NCBI GenBank assembly: GCA_021401465.1
Contig: JADDMT010000031.1
Location: 62,001 to 126,000 of the forward strand
From: Teratosphaeria epicoccoides
Lineage: Eukaryota > Ascomycota > Dothideomycetes > Mycosphaerellales > Teratosphaeriaceae
Length of the DNA: 64,000 bases
Direction: 5' to 3'
Below, piece by piece: positions 43,010 to 55,575 of this stretch. The position numbers and the translations under genes were made by a program. The notes under the pieces are model-generated. The model had not been told where the DNA came from. It was given only the letters and a program-made list of their open reading frames with translations, and did not search any database. Every line of letters begins with the position of its first letter. The stretch's first letter is position 1.

Positions 43010-44307
43010 TCAGCAATCCTTGCGGGTCGTGACGATCTCAAAGCCATTGTCTGGCGGGACCTGCCATGTCACATACTCCCATGTCCAAGGCACCGAGACA
43101 ACGAAGCTTCCTCGCACCCGCACGCCCACAAGGTCATACAGCAGCTGCACTTCTGGAGCTCTTTGGCCTGGCTGGAGCACAAGTCCTGGTTTTGTACCCC
43201 AGGGCGCGCTGTCTGGGTGGAAGGCATCGCTTGGCCTGAACCCGATGTGCAAAGTCTTGAGCCGAGTCATCTGGCGCAAGTAGTCGCGTGCTCTACCCCA
43301 GTGGCGTTGGGAGCTCAGGCGATATCTGCGCTCCTTCTGACTAAATTCCCAGTGACATGGGAAGCGTAGATTGATGTGCCGGAGACGGCAAAAAGATGCG
43401 ACGGTGGTAGGCAGGCGCAGAAAGCCACAAACCTAGCCAGAGCACCTCCTGTGATGATCGGGTATGGAGTGCCTGTGGACAGGTAGGGTTGCTTCGCGGG
43501 CGCCGGGGTGAAGTGGAATTTATTAGCCCGGTACAGGACGCGAATGCCTTCGCTATAGAGTTGGCGGCAGGTCTGGAGTACTGTGAGGAGGCCCTCCACC
43601 GGTTTGTACGGCTTGAACCACCCGAGCTCGTTTTCAAGGTTGGCATCAGGTGGTGCTACGGGTGCTGGAATCCTTCCCAAGAGAGCAGTGCTCGAGATAT
43701 AGCCAATGTGGCGGTCAGGATAGCCACTGTTCGCCAAGCCCAAACCAGGTAGGATGGGCCGCGCGAGGACCTCGGCGACTCGCAACCCAGAGGCAGGTAT
43801 AGGGTTAGCAAGGAGCCGCTTGTGCTGATAGTCGTGGTTTATGAGAAGGCCTGGTGCTGGTTTCAGGACAAATGTGAGGATGTGTTCTCGCAGTTCAAGT
43901 GGCAGGCTGAGGAGCCTGCATTTCGTCACTTGGTCTCCAACACCGTTCGCGGTACCTGGACAAAGCGACATCCCACTCAGACTCTTCCGTCTCAGCGGCC
44001 ACCAGTGGGTCGCCGCGACATTTCGATCATGAATATGAAGCCCACCGAATCTTTGTGCTTTTCGTCGCTGCCATCGATGGCGAAGGTCGTCCCAAGTCCA
44101 GCACAGCAGCAGCTTGATCATGTACGGGCAGAAGATGGCCAATAAAAGCGGTGATATGATCAGCAGTCCAACAGTCCCCCATCCCGGGAGGATGATCTCG
44201 TTAGATTTTGAAGCTGTGATCGCGAGCCAGTCGAGCAAAAGCAGCTGCTTCCACCGAGGACCCTGGCGGGCGTGTCGCGGCCTAGTGAGCCACTCCGGGA
44301 GCTTCAT
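43010..44307 (-). CDS. F-box/2EXR-like protein with an N-terminal membrane segment
   Basis: Start at MKLPEWLTRPRHARQ. A hydrophobic stretch TVGLLIISPLLLAIFCPYMI (about residues 45-70) is followed by an F-box-like motif, CRLLSLPLELREHILTFVL, and a motif typical of fungal 2EXR proteins, VEGLLTVLQTCRQLYSEGI. The reading frame changes near 43430: the N-terminal frame runs on to 43315, while a better C-terminal sequence (RHINLRFPCHWEFSQKERRY to IVTTRKDC) is in another frame ending at 43010. A 92-base intron (donor GTTTGTGG, acceptor TTTAG) would connect them but remove conserved residues; a one-base frameshift would keep them. Thus the gene is either spliced or freshly broken. Confidence 0.58.
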
Positions 44308-45010
44308 TGGTTGTCTTTGCAAATCAACGGCAACTGAACGACTCGTCACCGCTCAAGCACAAGATGTAGCCCTGTCGAGTTTGAGATCAATGCTGGGTTG
44401 AGCTTACACAATCGTTGTTTCTGATGATTCTTGCTGCCTTCAGGCTGCAATCTTCCTACCTGGACGAATCTGACAGCTTGCTGTATGCACCTTTGCGGCG
44501 TAGAAATCTGTACGGAGTGCATACTGCTGTGTACCGGGTAAGCCAATTTCCAAGCGAAGACTGCCCACCATGAAGGTGAACTGAACAACACGACCAGCCG
44601 CCTGTTAATCCCGACAGCCACTTGATCATCCGGTCGACGAAGTGAATGCATGGACACGGTGAATCGCTCGATTCGCTGAGTCACAAGCATGTACGGTTGA
44701 CTGGTCCAAATTAATGAGGGATCTCACTGGCAATCTTGTCGTTGCTCCTCGCTCGATTCCATACAGTAGCCGTCAAATGCCGCTTTGGATAGTCGCTTCC
44801 GCCTTTTCTCCATGCTGCCTCGCTTCACCGTTCAAAAGCAATCTTACTAGGAAAGCCTCGATCGTATGATTATCTTGACTCTATCTAGCAGCAGCCAGAA
44901 GGAGCGATTGCACAAAGCGCAGCCGCACAGGACTGATAAAGCGCGCTCAAGCGGCTTGTACCTGGCACTATCGCTCGCCGAACTGGATCTCCCACGTGTA
45001 TGGCATACAA
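44308..45010. other. Intergenic, no gene
   Basis: Promoter side of the preceding gene. Frames up to 114 codons lack support. Confidence 0.45.
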
Positions 45011-45290
45011 CAGTCTGCTTGCACGTCCGCACGAAATGTGGGGGTGGTTTTTCTTTTTTTTTTGTAAGGTTCTTACAGCAGATACGGCCACTTAAATCCT
45101 TGCGAGTGAGTTGTATCTACGTACAGATAGCTCGAGGGGGTAAAAGAGCCCAATCGTGACTCATTTGGCAGTCGGATCACCCATTCATTGGGCAGTCGCG
45201 GCGACTGCCTGAGCTAGACAGGTGAGCATGGTATATCTCCTCGCCAAGCCGACATCAGAGGTAACGTACCGATGTGCGAACAGATTGTAC
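45011..45290 (+). repeat. Dispersed non-coding repeat, copy B
   Basis: Diverged partner of copy A (38341-38605), same orientation, about 6.7 kb away. It ends in a single GATGTGCGAACAG block where copy A expands into the 21-bp array, and it carries an inserted T-run (45049-45063). Confidence 0.82.
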
Positions 45291-46670
45291 ATGCCTTAGC
45301 ACCATGCCAGTGCCGCTGGGGCGTCGCAGCGATGGTGACGGCGACCTATCTTTAACCACATGCTTCCGGGTCCCGCAACGATCGTATCTTTGACGGGTTC
45401 CAGGCCTTGGTGGACTTGGCTGCTGGCGGATAAGCCAGTCTCGCATTTGCCAAGGCGCATGTGAGAGCACGTTCACCACATGCCAGTGGATCGCCGGACA
45501 CATGCCGACATCTGGGCATCGGATCACGAGCTTCTGCAGTCGCTTTGCGGTCCGATCGTCCGCGCAAGTCGTGATGGACATCATGTAATAATCAAAGCAA
45601 AGAAACGTTGAGGGGTCAAGCATTGTAGTTGGCGTGGGATGCCGCAAAGTGTTGCAATAGTGGCAGGGGTGAAACCGTGAAATGACTTGGGTTTGGGGTA
45701 AGGCGGGGGTTGAAGATGGGGTGGGTGTGGAGTGCGCCGACCATGCGGCAAGAGAATATGCATCATGTGTGGGCTGAGAAATCTTATCTTGATGCATAGC
45801 GTCGGGGAAAGCGGGACCTGGTCGTTATCACGAGCGCAGAGCATGGAAGACATCGGGGCTGACGTAGCGCCCGCTGGTGGAGCGCATTGGCTTACGTACG
45901 ATACACTGTTCGATTCGCTTTCTGGCTTCATGTCTGATTAGCAACGAAAGCATCACGCGGGCGCAATCGGAACCGACGCCTTGTTCCTAGTTTGAGATCA
46001 TCGACGAACTTCTGGAGAAGATGCCGCACAGCTTCGGGCCACCCCTGGATGTGTTTGATAAGGTCGGCAGTGAGTCGTGTCAGTGCTAAGCAGTCAATCG
46101 TGCCAATATCGACTCAAAAGGTCAATTCCTTATTCGACGTCCAGCTAGACTTTAATTAGCTCTGAATGACAGCATGCTAGGCGGTTGTGATGGAACCCTC
46201 TTGATCGTCGTGACTTGCGTGTGTTGAAAGAGTGGTGTAGACATCGCATTCGAGGGCTGCCCGCAGCGTGAGCGCGGACGCCAAGACTATTCGTAGACTT
46301 GAGCCGAAGCAAATGATTACGCCCGTCAATTCCAAACAAGAAGCAAATGCCAGTCACATCTGACCGCTGGTTATCACTGGCAATGTGTAAATCCGTCAAC
46401 ACGCGCTCTTCCAGGCCATGTAGTAGCCCATGCCTATACAGCCAGCGCGTTCTAAGACATCGCCATCTCTGTCCTCTTGCCGGCGTCATTCGAGAAAATC
46501 TGTTGCCAAATCATGCCCACCGACTATCCACACCTCTATAGTTGCATACCATGCGGCCGTTACACTGATACTGCGGACGCTGTGCGAATCCCACACACCA
46601 TTCCGTGACCTCAGGACTCCGGAGACCAGCGATGCGCATGGGCGCTCGCGTCATCGAGGGACGTACGCTC
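45291..46670. other. Intergenic, no convincing gene
   Basis: A 180-codon minus frame (45255-45797) overlaps copy B and shows no family signature; others are shorter. The right end is the 3' flank of creA. Confidence 0.45.
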
Positions 46671-48344
46671 CTAGATACGGTCCAAGACGTCGCCAGCCTC
46701 ACTGACCCTGCTACTATTCTGCCCGCTGCTCGCACCGCTGCCAGGGTTTGCCAAGTCATGTATCTTAGTATACGAGCCGTCTTTCGGCGTCGGCACCATT
46801 GGAACGGGTAGCTTCCTCTGCGCACCGTCACCGGCCTCCATAATCTCACTGATCCGGAGGCCGCTGTGTTGGATTGGGACATAGGGCTGCTGACCATCAG
46901 CAGACGGCTCAACTGGTGCGAGCGCGGGCGGAGGCTGGTGTTGCAGGGAGAGGTGGTGCAGAGTGGGGAGCTGCACACCATTGTGATAGTATTGTGGCCG
47001 CAGTCGCGGACTATGCGATGGTGTCGCAAGTGGCGTATGGTCGGGCGTCGGCGATGTCGATTCATGCGGAAACTCGGGAGAAGGTGGCGCGGTTGATAGA
47101 GGCGAGCCTGGTCTCGACTTCTTAGTAGGTCGATGGTCGTCTTCATCCTGAGAGTGTGACCGTGACATCGGCTGGGATGTAGGGTTTGACGAGTAGTGGT
47201 ATGATGAGAGGGATGGCATGCGACCAGTCCCATACGGGTGATTGTGGTACGGGTAGGCAGAATTCCTGGAGGGAAGCGAGAGATGATGACTTGGAATCTG
47301 CGCTGCGTTGTTATTTTCTCGCTCGACCTGCGAAGCGGCTGTAGCGAGCAGGTTGATGTCCATGGGGCGGTGGAAGTCATTCGCTGCTGGACTAATGTCG
47401 CCGCTCACGTTTCTCGTGATGTATGTGCTTGGGGTGCTGGAATAGGTGGAAGCGTAATGATGGGGCGGTGACACATTCGGCGAGGTGACCTGCGAATTCG
47501 GGGCTGATTTTGGCTTAAGCTGAGGCGGTGGCATCATTTGCGGCGCGGGCGTGCTAGTATGGCTGATCTGCGTCTGGTTGGCTTGGCTCGTAGGCGTCTG
47601 CTGGCTGAAATGATTCAAGCTCGGCATTGAGACGCCAATCGGCCCTCCCAACTGCCCAGCCATCTGACCTTGAACCTGACCTTGCGTTTGGCCCTGCATC
47701 TGGTTACCAGCCTGCCCATTCATCTGACCATTCATTTGCCCAAGCTGGTTGAACTGCCCAAGTTGTTGCAATTGCCGTAACTGCTCCAACTGGCCCATCT
47801 GACCAAGCTGTCCCAGACCATTGAGGTTACCCATTTGGTTCGCGTGTTGCATCTGATTCAATTGAGTGATTTGATTCAGTTGGTGCAGCTGCTGCAACGT
47901 CTGCAGATCACAAGTGCCGCCACTAAATCCACTCTGCTGTATTGCAGCAGCTGCTGCGACTGCTGCTGCGGCATGCTGCTTGTTGCCTCTTCTCGAGTTC
48001 GGATTGTTGTGTATTCTCGAATGGCGCGTGAGCTCGTCGGATCGGCTGAAGCGCTTTGTGCATCCTGGGAACTGACAGGCGTGCGGCTTCTCGCCGGTGT
48101 GGGTACGAATGTGTCGAGTTTGGTGTTCGAGGCGGTGGAATGCTTTGTCGCACAGTGGACATTTGTACGGGCGTGGAAGGTCCGGACGATTCTCGTCGTT
48201 CGTATTCACACCTCCCATGGACATCGCCATGGCCGAGGCGGCCATAGGATCACTTGTCGGAGGCGTGCTTGATGTCGGAGGGGAAGCGGCAGACTGTTGC
48301 TGAACGGGAGAGAGGTGCTCGGAGTTCAGTATGCTGGAGAGCAT
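46671..48344 (-). CDS. creA: CreA/Cre1 carbon catabolite repressor
   Basis: 557 residues, intronless. Two C2H2 fingers near residues 60-115: [36 protein letters not shown] and [20 protein letters not shown], the invariant CreA/Mig1 DNA-binding module recognising SYGGRG. An Ala run follows ([10 protein letters not shown]), then a long Gln/Asn/Gly/Leu-rich block and Pro/Ser-rich sequence; near the C-terminus lies [20 protein letters not shown], similar to the conserved repression region (LRISEI). It represses genes for alternative carbon sources when glucose is available; nuclear and phospho-regulated in Aspergillus. The protein is longer than the usual ~420 residues because of the Q/N/G-rich block. 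Confidence 0.95.
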   Translation of the reverse strand: MLSSILNSEHLSPVQQQSAASPPTSSTPPTSDPMAASAMAMSMGGVNTNDENRPDLPRPYKCPLCDKAFHRLEHQTRHIRTHTGEKPHACQFPGCTKRFSRSDELTRHSRIHNNPNSRRGNKQHAAAAVAAAAAIQQSGFSGGTCDLQTLQQLHQLNQITQLNQMQHANQMGNLNGLGQLGQMGQLEQLRQLQQLGQFNQLGQMNGQMNGQAGNQMQGQTQGQVQGQMAGQLGGPIGVSMPSLNHFSQQTPTSQANQTQISHTSTPAPQMMPPPQLKPKSAPNSQVTSPNVSPPHHYASTYSSTPSTYITRNVSGDISPAANDFHRPMDINLLATAASQVERENNNAAQIPSHHLSLPSRNSAYPYHNHPYGTGRMPSLSSYHYSSNPTSQPMSRSHSQDEDDHRPTKKSRPGSPLSTAPPSPEFPHESTSPTPDHTPLATPSHSPRLRPQYYHNGVQLPTLHHLSLQHQPPPALAPVEPSADGQQPYVPIQHSGLRISEIMEAGDGAQRKLPVPMVPTPKDGSYTKIHDLANPGSGASSGQNSSRVSEAGDVLDRI

Positions 48345-51300
48345 GAGCGCAGGCTGAAGCTTGGAGCAGCTCAGCAGTGGCGTACCGATGTCGTGGCTCT
48401 GCAGGTGTTGATTTGAGGTTGTCGTGACCGCTTGGCACGCGGAAAAGTTGGCGGAAGCGCAAGCGGCCAGGAGTCTGATATAGTGGGTAGTGTGAAGGAA
48501 GTTGATGCGACGAAAAAGTCGAAGCTGGGCGAAAGGTGCGTGGGGAAGAGCGGGTCCAAGGGTCGCTTTGAGGATGACGAAGGATGCAGTTAGCGCGCAG
48601 GTGCGCAGCGCGGGTTAAGCGAAAATTATTGGCTTGATAGGCAGACAGTGGTCTTGACGCCAACCAGAGGCTGCAGACCTTGTTGTTCCTGCGTCAGGCC
48701 TGCAACAGCTTCGAAATCGGGGTTTGGGTTTCTGGGCCGGTGTCGCGATGATCTCGTCCCGCTGCAGGCTTGGAGAGAGTCTGGGGATCTGAAGGTCGGA
48801 GCGGTAGGTTGTGCGGGTGCGGGTGCGGTTGCGGTTGCGGGTGCGGAGACGTGGCGTGCTCGTCTCGATGCTGATCCCTGATTGCACGTATGTAACAGTC
48901 GAGGCAGGTTGTGTGTGAAGACGCGTGGGTGTGATCGCGGTTGATGAGTTTAGCAGAGAGAAATATCACGTGCAGTGCTTCGCAAGACCGAGTGTGGACC
49001 GCGAGGAGAAAAGCCTACTGAGTTCTAGTGTGAGGCAGTAGTGGGTCATTCGATCCGATTTGGAGACCGGACCGAGGACAGTGGGTTGCGCCGAACGCGT
49101 GTGCCCTTATCGCGTTGAAAGGGGAGAGACTGCGAAATTGGCTGGTGCGAGCGCCACGATCCGGAAGGGATGGCTGAAAGTCTCTTGTTCAGGTCTTGGG
49201 TGATCAAGCCACGTCCACGTAGACGCTCAGATGAGTCACAAGTCTGAGTTGAGGGTCGTCTGTTGCTCTATGTATAGTTGTCGCGATGGCCTGCACCGGA
49301 TGATCTGAGCCAGGTATGTTGTTGCTTGGATGAGAACAAGACAATGGGTAATCGCGAGTCTCTCAATTTTGTGCTCTCACTATTGCAATATTGCATACAT
49401 TCGCCCAGGACGATCAAGATTGATACGTCGCCGCATGAGCGTACATCCTCTCTTCACTCATCACAGGCGATTACCAGATCCATCGCATCGGGTCGGGCGC
49501 CGAATAGGTCCCCCAATTCCTCGGGCCCCCTAGACACCAGGCTGTGGATGACTTTCGCCATTCCACATGCTGAGCTTTCCTCAGCTTGCATCGAGTGCAT
49601 TGTTTGCCGCGCCCTTGTAATCAAGCAAGATGTGGCTGCTTCTCGAAGGCGAGACCCCCACGTTTTGAGCCCGAGCTTGACAATGATCCATACGCCTTTC
49701 GCGGGATGCCGCAACATGACAAACATTATAGGCTTCCGTTGAGACCTAGATAGACTTGCGTTGACCAACCAACACTTCCCGCGTAACACCTCCCGCCAAC
49801 ATGCTGTGTGACTTGCGCATGTAACAGGAGCGCATGCCGCTCCACATAAAAAGGTGGAGTGTCTGCCGCGGCGCATGTGCGGGACGCCCGAGCAAATGCG
49901 GAGGAGGTTCTGCGGGCGGTGCTGCGATACCATGACGCCCGCATGATTTGCATACAGCATCACGCGGTGGCGTCTGGGAGATCTGGGGCGGTGTGGACGA
50001 CCGTGTGTACATGCCACTACCGAGGCAGAATTCCAGTGTTTTTGTTGTCAGTGCTCCCACCTCGGATCTTTCAGGAAGGAAGACGTTGGATTGAGTGATA
50101 CCAGCGCACCAGCTACTGCTGATACGCACGCCCAAGAATTTGCGGGCGCGGGATAAGACTTTTACTACTTCGCAAGCTGCAAACGACTGGAGAAACAGTC
50201 AGGTTTGCATGTCGCAACACCCATGATCTTGATGGCGATCACATGTCATGTATCATAAGAACACCGGTGACCGTTCGGATCAGAGAGCTACGTGAGCACA
50301 TGCCAGATTCCGCTGCGTGCTCGATCACATGCATTCACATGCAAATCCGCACCCGCATCCTGTGGTCATCCATGTCTCGAGGCACAGCCACAATCTCCGC
50401 ATAATCTCCGCATTCACCCGTCTGGCAGGCTCACACATCCCGGACAGCACATTCAACAAGGACGGAAGTGCTCACGAGTCGCAGCGCACATCGCCAAATC
50501 TGGCGACCCCTCTTATTGCGTATCCGGCCGTTCAGAGCATGCAATTGAACACCTTGACCAGACGATTCGTGAGCCACGAAGGTGTGTCCGTTGAAGCCGC
50601 CACCGCAACCGGGAGCTTCTGCATCCCTTGTCTCAGCCAATCTCTCTCAGTGGCATTGTCAATTGCATATGTAGCTCCTTGCGTTTTGAGCCTGACGAGC
50701 CGAGCGTCCGCAAAGACTTTGGTTCGGTATGCAAGGAACATGCTGCTGACTTATTTTAGCTATCTCTGGCCCGAACCATGGCAAGTCGACACAGCCTCTT
50801 CCGTGCTCAAAGAACCACCTCTGCAGGGGCGGTTGGCGTACTCGTCCCGCAGTGAGGCAGCCTTACACAGGGGCTGAAGGTCTAAGGGGACAACCGTCCG
50901 AGTTCACAGTCCTGCTGGCTGAGAATGGCGGTTTGCCATTAATGGTTTGAGGAGCCTGAGCATTGCCCCGATCCAATGTGTACATGTGGAACTCCAGGAC
51001 CTTTTCAAAGCAATATGGCGCTGCTTACGGAGCGCTGAAACGCAGTCTCTCGCCGCGGATAGTAAGTCTTGGCTGGCGATTAGAACAGACGGATAATAGT
51101 CTGCACCCAAATTATGTTAATTCAGTAGCATTCTCCACATGATATCATGGAGCAATTGCGCAGCGTGTGGGCAGTGTTGTCTCGACTCTTCGCGTTCTTG
51201 AGAGGAAGTAGACATGAATTGTTCCTTCTAGAGAGCGTCGACAAGTCAAACTGGTGAGTGAGAAAACCTCAGGATACCGGGCTCCCAGGGTGAGAAACTT

Positions 51301-51543
51301 AACCACCGGCCTGTATCATTCTTGCTCTGTCAGCATCTGTCCTCTGTGTGGACAGCTCTGATCAGGCTTGGAGGAGCAATAATGATTCACGGGAGCGTAA
51401 AGCATGCGAGGATGGCGCGGATCTGTCCGGCGCTAAAACCGCCGCACCTTCCTTTCTTGTACACGCGTTGGACTTTGCGCCGGCTTTCTTCAAGCACACC
51501 CATTGAGGTAGCATCGCACCCACTCCCCACAACATCAAGCAAT
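48345..51543. other. Long intergenic region between creA and CDC73
   Basis: About 3.2 kb between divergent genes. The left part is probably the long creA leader and promoter; a hexamer repeat sits at 48811-48846. The frames seen (49454-50017, 50317-50877) have no recognisable features. Confidence 0.5.
48811..48846 (+). repeat. Hexamer repeat GGGTGC/GGTTGC
   Basis: About six 6-base units in the creA upstream region, alternating GGGTGC and GGTTGC. On the creA sense strand this is a CCGCAA/CCGCAC tract. Confidence 0.9.
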
Positions 51544-52785
51544 ATGGCAGACTCTCTGACCCTTCTGCGCGCCACCATAACCACCGGACAACCGCTCCCG
51601 ATTGCCTCCACCAGCTCCGATGCTTCAACCGTGACCGACACACAAGTCTCTCTCGCAGCGGCCTCGTACCTCATCTTCAATGCTCAGAATCAACATTCCG
51701 CCATTCCGCTGACACAACCGACCCGCTTTATATCTACTGCCGCCGGCAACAAACCGCTCGACCTCCGCACAGTATTCTTCGTATGGCAGAACAGAGATAA
51801 AAATGCTGGATCGGTCATTGGAGCGACGGCGGCGCTGAATGAGGAGCTGAAGGCACTCGGGAAAGATGGAGAGCAAGTGCCGAACACGGCGTTCCTGGAG
51901 CGAGTGGATCTAAATGACTGGTTGGAGGGCAAGACTGGAGAGGCGGAAAGTGAGTTCATTCGAGCTCTGGACGGCGGAAAGGCAACAAGGAAAGAGGCCG
52001 CTGAGGCCGCTGGAATCGCGAGCGGTGATGTCGAAATGAGAGATGCGGATGACGTGGCCGGGACAGGGGAGCAGGAGCGATTACGAGAGATCTATGCCGC
52101 AGAGAGGAAGCTGGGAGACCGCAACTTGGTACTCCGAGGAGTCAAGGTGCAAGACTTCAGCGAAGTGAGGAAGAAGTACAGCATGCTGTTTTTCGCCAAG
52201 GCACGACAGCAGCAAAACGGTGCGGCGCCACCGCTCAACAGCAATCCAGCACTACGGCCCACGGTCAAGCAAACGGCGCCTGGGCGGAGACCAGAGCCGA
52301 TCATCCTGCTGTCACCTTCTGCTTCATCATTACTCCGCATGCCGAACATCAAGTCTTTCCTGGAAGAGGGCATGTTCACGCCACCCGACACGGGCTCCTC
52401 CGCCAACCTGCTGCATTTGACACGCACACTCGCCTCTATCAGTCCGCAGAAGCCTGTCCGATTCATCCTTGTGGACGACCCGAGCAGCTTCCGACCGGAC
52501 TATTGGGACCGTCTTGTCGCGGTCTTTACAACCGGTCAGACATGGCAATTCAAGAACTACAAGTGGCAACAGCCAGCTGAGCTATTCTCGCACGCTCTCG
52601 GTATCTATGTTGGATGGAAAGGTGAGCCCATCCCAGACACTGTCAAGGGCTGGGGTAGAGGTGTCATGGTGGCACAGATCGACAAGGGTGGCGCGCGATG
52701 GAGAGACAAGGAGGTGGTTGAGGAGCTTTGGCGCGGCATTGAGGCGAGGATGAAGGGTATGGGGTGGGGCAAGGAGCAGCGATGA
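51544..52785 (+). CDS. CDC73: Cdc73, Paf1 complex subunit
   Basis: 413 residues, intronless. The C-terminal Ras-like (GTPase-fold) domain of Cdc73/parafibromin is clear: PIILLSPSASSLLRMPNIKS, FLEEGMFTPP, VRFILVDDPSSFRPDYWDRL, VAVFTTGQTWQFKNYKWQQP and ELFSHALGIYVGWKGE. The N-terminal half has VFFVWQNRDKNAG and a helix-rich region ending RKYSMLFFAKAR-like (KKYSMLFFAKARQQQ). It travels with elongating RNA polymerase II as part of Paf1C, promoting H2B ubiquitination and H3 methylation. Start at MADSLTLLRATI; the frame is open upstream but the family begins here. Confidence 0.93.
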   Translation: MADSLTLLRATITTGQPLPIASTSSDASTVTDTQVSLAAASYLIFNAQNQHSAIPLTQPTRFISTAAGNKPLDLRTVFFVWQNRDKNAGSVIGATAALNEELKALGKDGEQVPNTAFLERVDLNDWLEGKTGEAESEFIRALDGGKATRKEAAEAAGIASGDVEMRDADDVAGTGEQERLREIYAAERKLGDRNLVLRGVKVQDFSEVRKKYSMLFFAKARQQQNGAAPPLNSNPALRPTVKQTAPGRRPEPIILLSPSASSLLRMPNIKSFLEEGMFTPPDTGSSANLLHLTRTLASISPQKPVRFILVDDPSSFRPDYWDRLVAVFTTGQTWQFKNYKWQQPAELFSHALGIYVGWKGEPIPDTVKGWGRGVMVAQIDKGGARWRDKEVVEELWRGIEARMKGMGWGKEQR

Positions 52786-54358
52786 GCGGCCGGAGAGATC
52801 CGTGAGTGTTTGCAAGCGTTCGAGCGGGCGTTGCATGAGACGATAGGGCGGATTTGCTGGTCGACTGAACAGCGATGCGACGGGATGCGACAGTATACCC
52901 TTATCTTGAAAATAGCACCGATTGCGTTTATGAGTGCTGAGCGTCCAGATGCGCCGTGAACGATGTGAACCTTGCCGCATCGAGCGGCGAGTCGATCACC
53001 GCTTTCAGCTTGGTGGTATCACCGAACGTCCAAGGCCTAGCTCTTTCTGTACCTTGTGGGTTCAGAATATTCTGGACTGTTCGGGCGAACAGCTACATGA
53101 GAGAGCGATTCCTATGACTTCAATCGGAATTGTCACGCTTTGCCGATCCGGAGATTGTGCACACCCCGAGTTCACGAAATGTCTATTCACGAACTCTGGG
53201 CGAAGTCTCCCGTCAGCCCTGCAGGAAGTTCGCGAACAAGGACAAAGTGGCTGCTCACTAGCTGACGACGAGAACCATATGTCTGATTGACAACCGACGG
53301 CAGAGGAGCAGTGGAGGAAGTCGGCCATCGATCGTGCCGTGAGTCGAGAGCGCTCGATCTGTCATTCGACGCCATGTGTTCCTGCGGCCTGTCAATGCAG
53401 GAGGACTTGACGGTGGCGAGAATGCTTGATACGCCGCTCGCACCGTCGTCCGGTCACCCGGTACTCTGGTCCTTCATGCACAGACGGCTTGAATGGCTGC
53501 TGGGAAAATCGCTTTGGGACTAAGATAATCGCCAGACGATGAGACGTGACTGCTTTGAGGCTACCATGGGTGACATCACCAACTACCTTCCATCGTCAGG
53601 ACATGCCAAACGCCTTCCTCGGCCCGCTCCAATTCTTCAATCTCCCTCGCGAGCTCCGAAATGATACGCCGTCGCACTCGCGCGTACGGCCGCCAGAAGC
53701 GCTTCCGAATGACGCTCGCTTAGCTACGCACTCACTGCTCGCCAATTCCACGGCATTTTCAACGAAGACCATATCGCTGTCTGGGCTTTGATATGCCCAA
53801 TCGGCTGCACGCCGCATATGCCACAGTGTCGCGTGACTCTCCAGCCCGATTCCCTCACCACTGTGCGTGACAGGCGCGTCGTTCTTGGAGCAAGGCGCAA
53901 AGAGCAGAGGCGTTCTGGATGGTGGGTCGGTCGAGTCATGATCGCGTGATCTTGTGTTAGACCGATGAGGCCAATGGAGTTGCATTCTTGTGCACGGTTG
54001 CAGCTATGAGCGCATTTGATCTCCGAGCTCGGGCCTTGCAAAAACGCGTTATTCCAAATCATGGCGTGTCGAAAGCAGCAGGACCGTCGAGCTCGCAGGT
54101 TTGATGTGCCGTCTGGACGGACGCGGAGGATTACGGCAGACGGCATGGTCACATGCAAGGTCGAGGACATTCGCGACTGCATAATGGTTCCAAGCCTGTG
54201 ACTGACTGGAGGCCTCGATACACCAGTCAAACCCAAGGTTGGCCGCCCCTAGCGCTGTCTGACATGGAGCATTCCGTCGAGCACCAATATGCATACAGTC
54301 CGATTCCAATGGAACGCCTACGCTAAGTCCACAATATCAGAGACACGACCCGCAGCTC
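52786..54358. other. Intergenic with a possible F-box-like relic
   Basis: No intact gene. See the entry at 53603 for the only protein-like stretch. Confidence 0.45.
53603..53791 (+). pseudogene. Possible relic of an F-box/2EXR gene start
   Basis: MPNAFLGPLQFFNLPRELRN has the hydrophobic-LPRELR signature that opens many fungal F-box-like proteins, but the frame then degenerates and stops after 62 codons, while a neighbouring frame (FHGIFNEDHIAVWALICPIG) continues in a protein-like way to about 53948. This fits a frameshifted remnant. Weak evidence overall. Confidence 0.3.
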
Positions 54359-55465
<1,107 letters not shown>

Positions 55466-55575
55466 TTATTAAGACGGATTGGGTGCTTGGGGCTTGGTGC
55501 CTGAGGCCTGCATCGACGACGGCGACAGCAGCAGATGAAGCATTTCTGGGTTGGCATCTGGAGACATGTTCAGCC

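Noticed and set aside
45255..45797. 180-codon minus frame
   Set aside because: Overlaps the dispersed repeat and has no domain, signal peptide or splice support.
53724..54236. 170-codon minus frame
   Set aside because: No recognisable feature; overlaps the possible F-box relic on the other strand.
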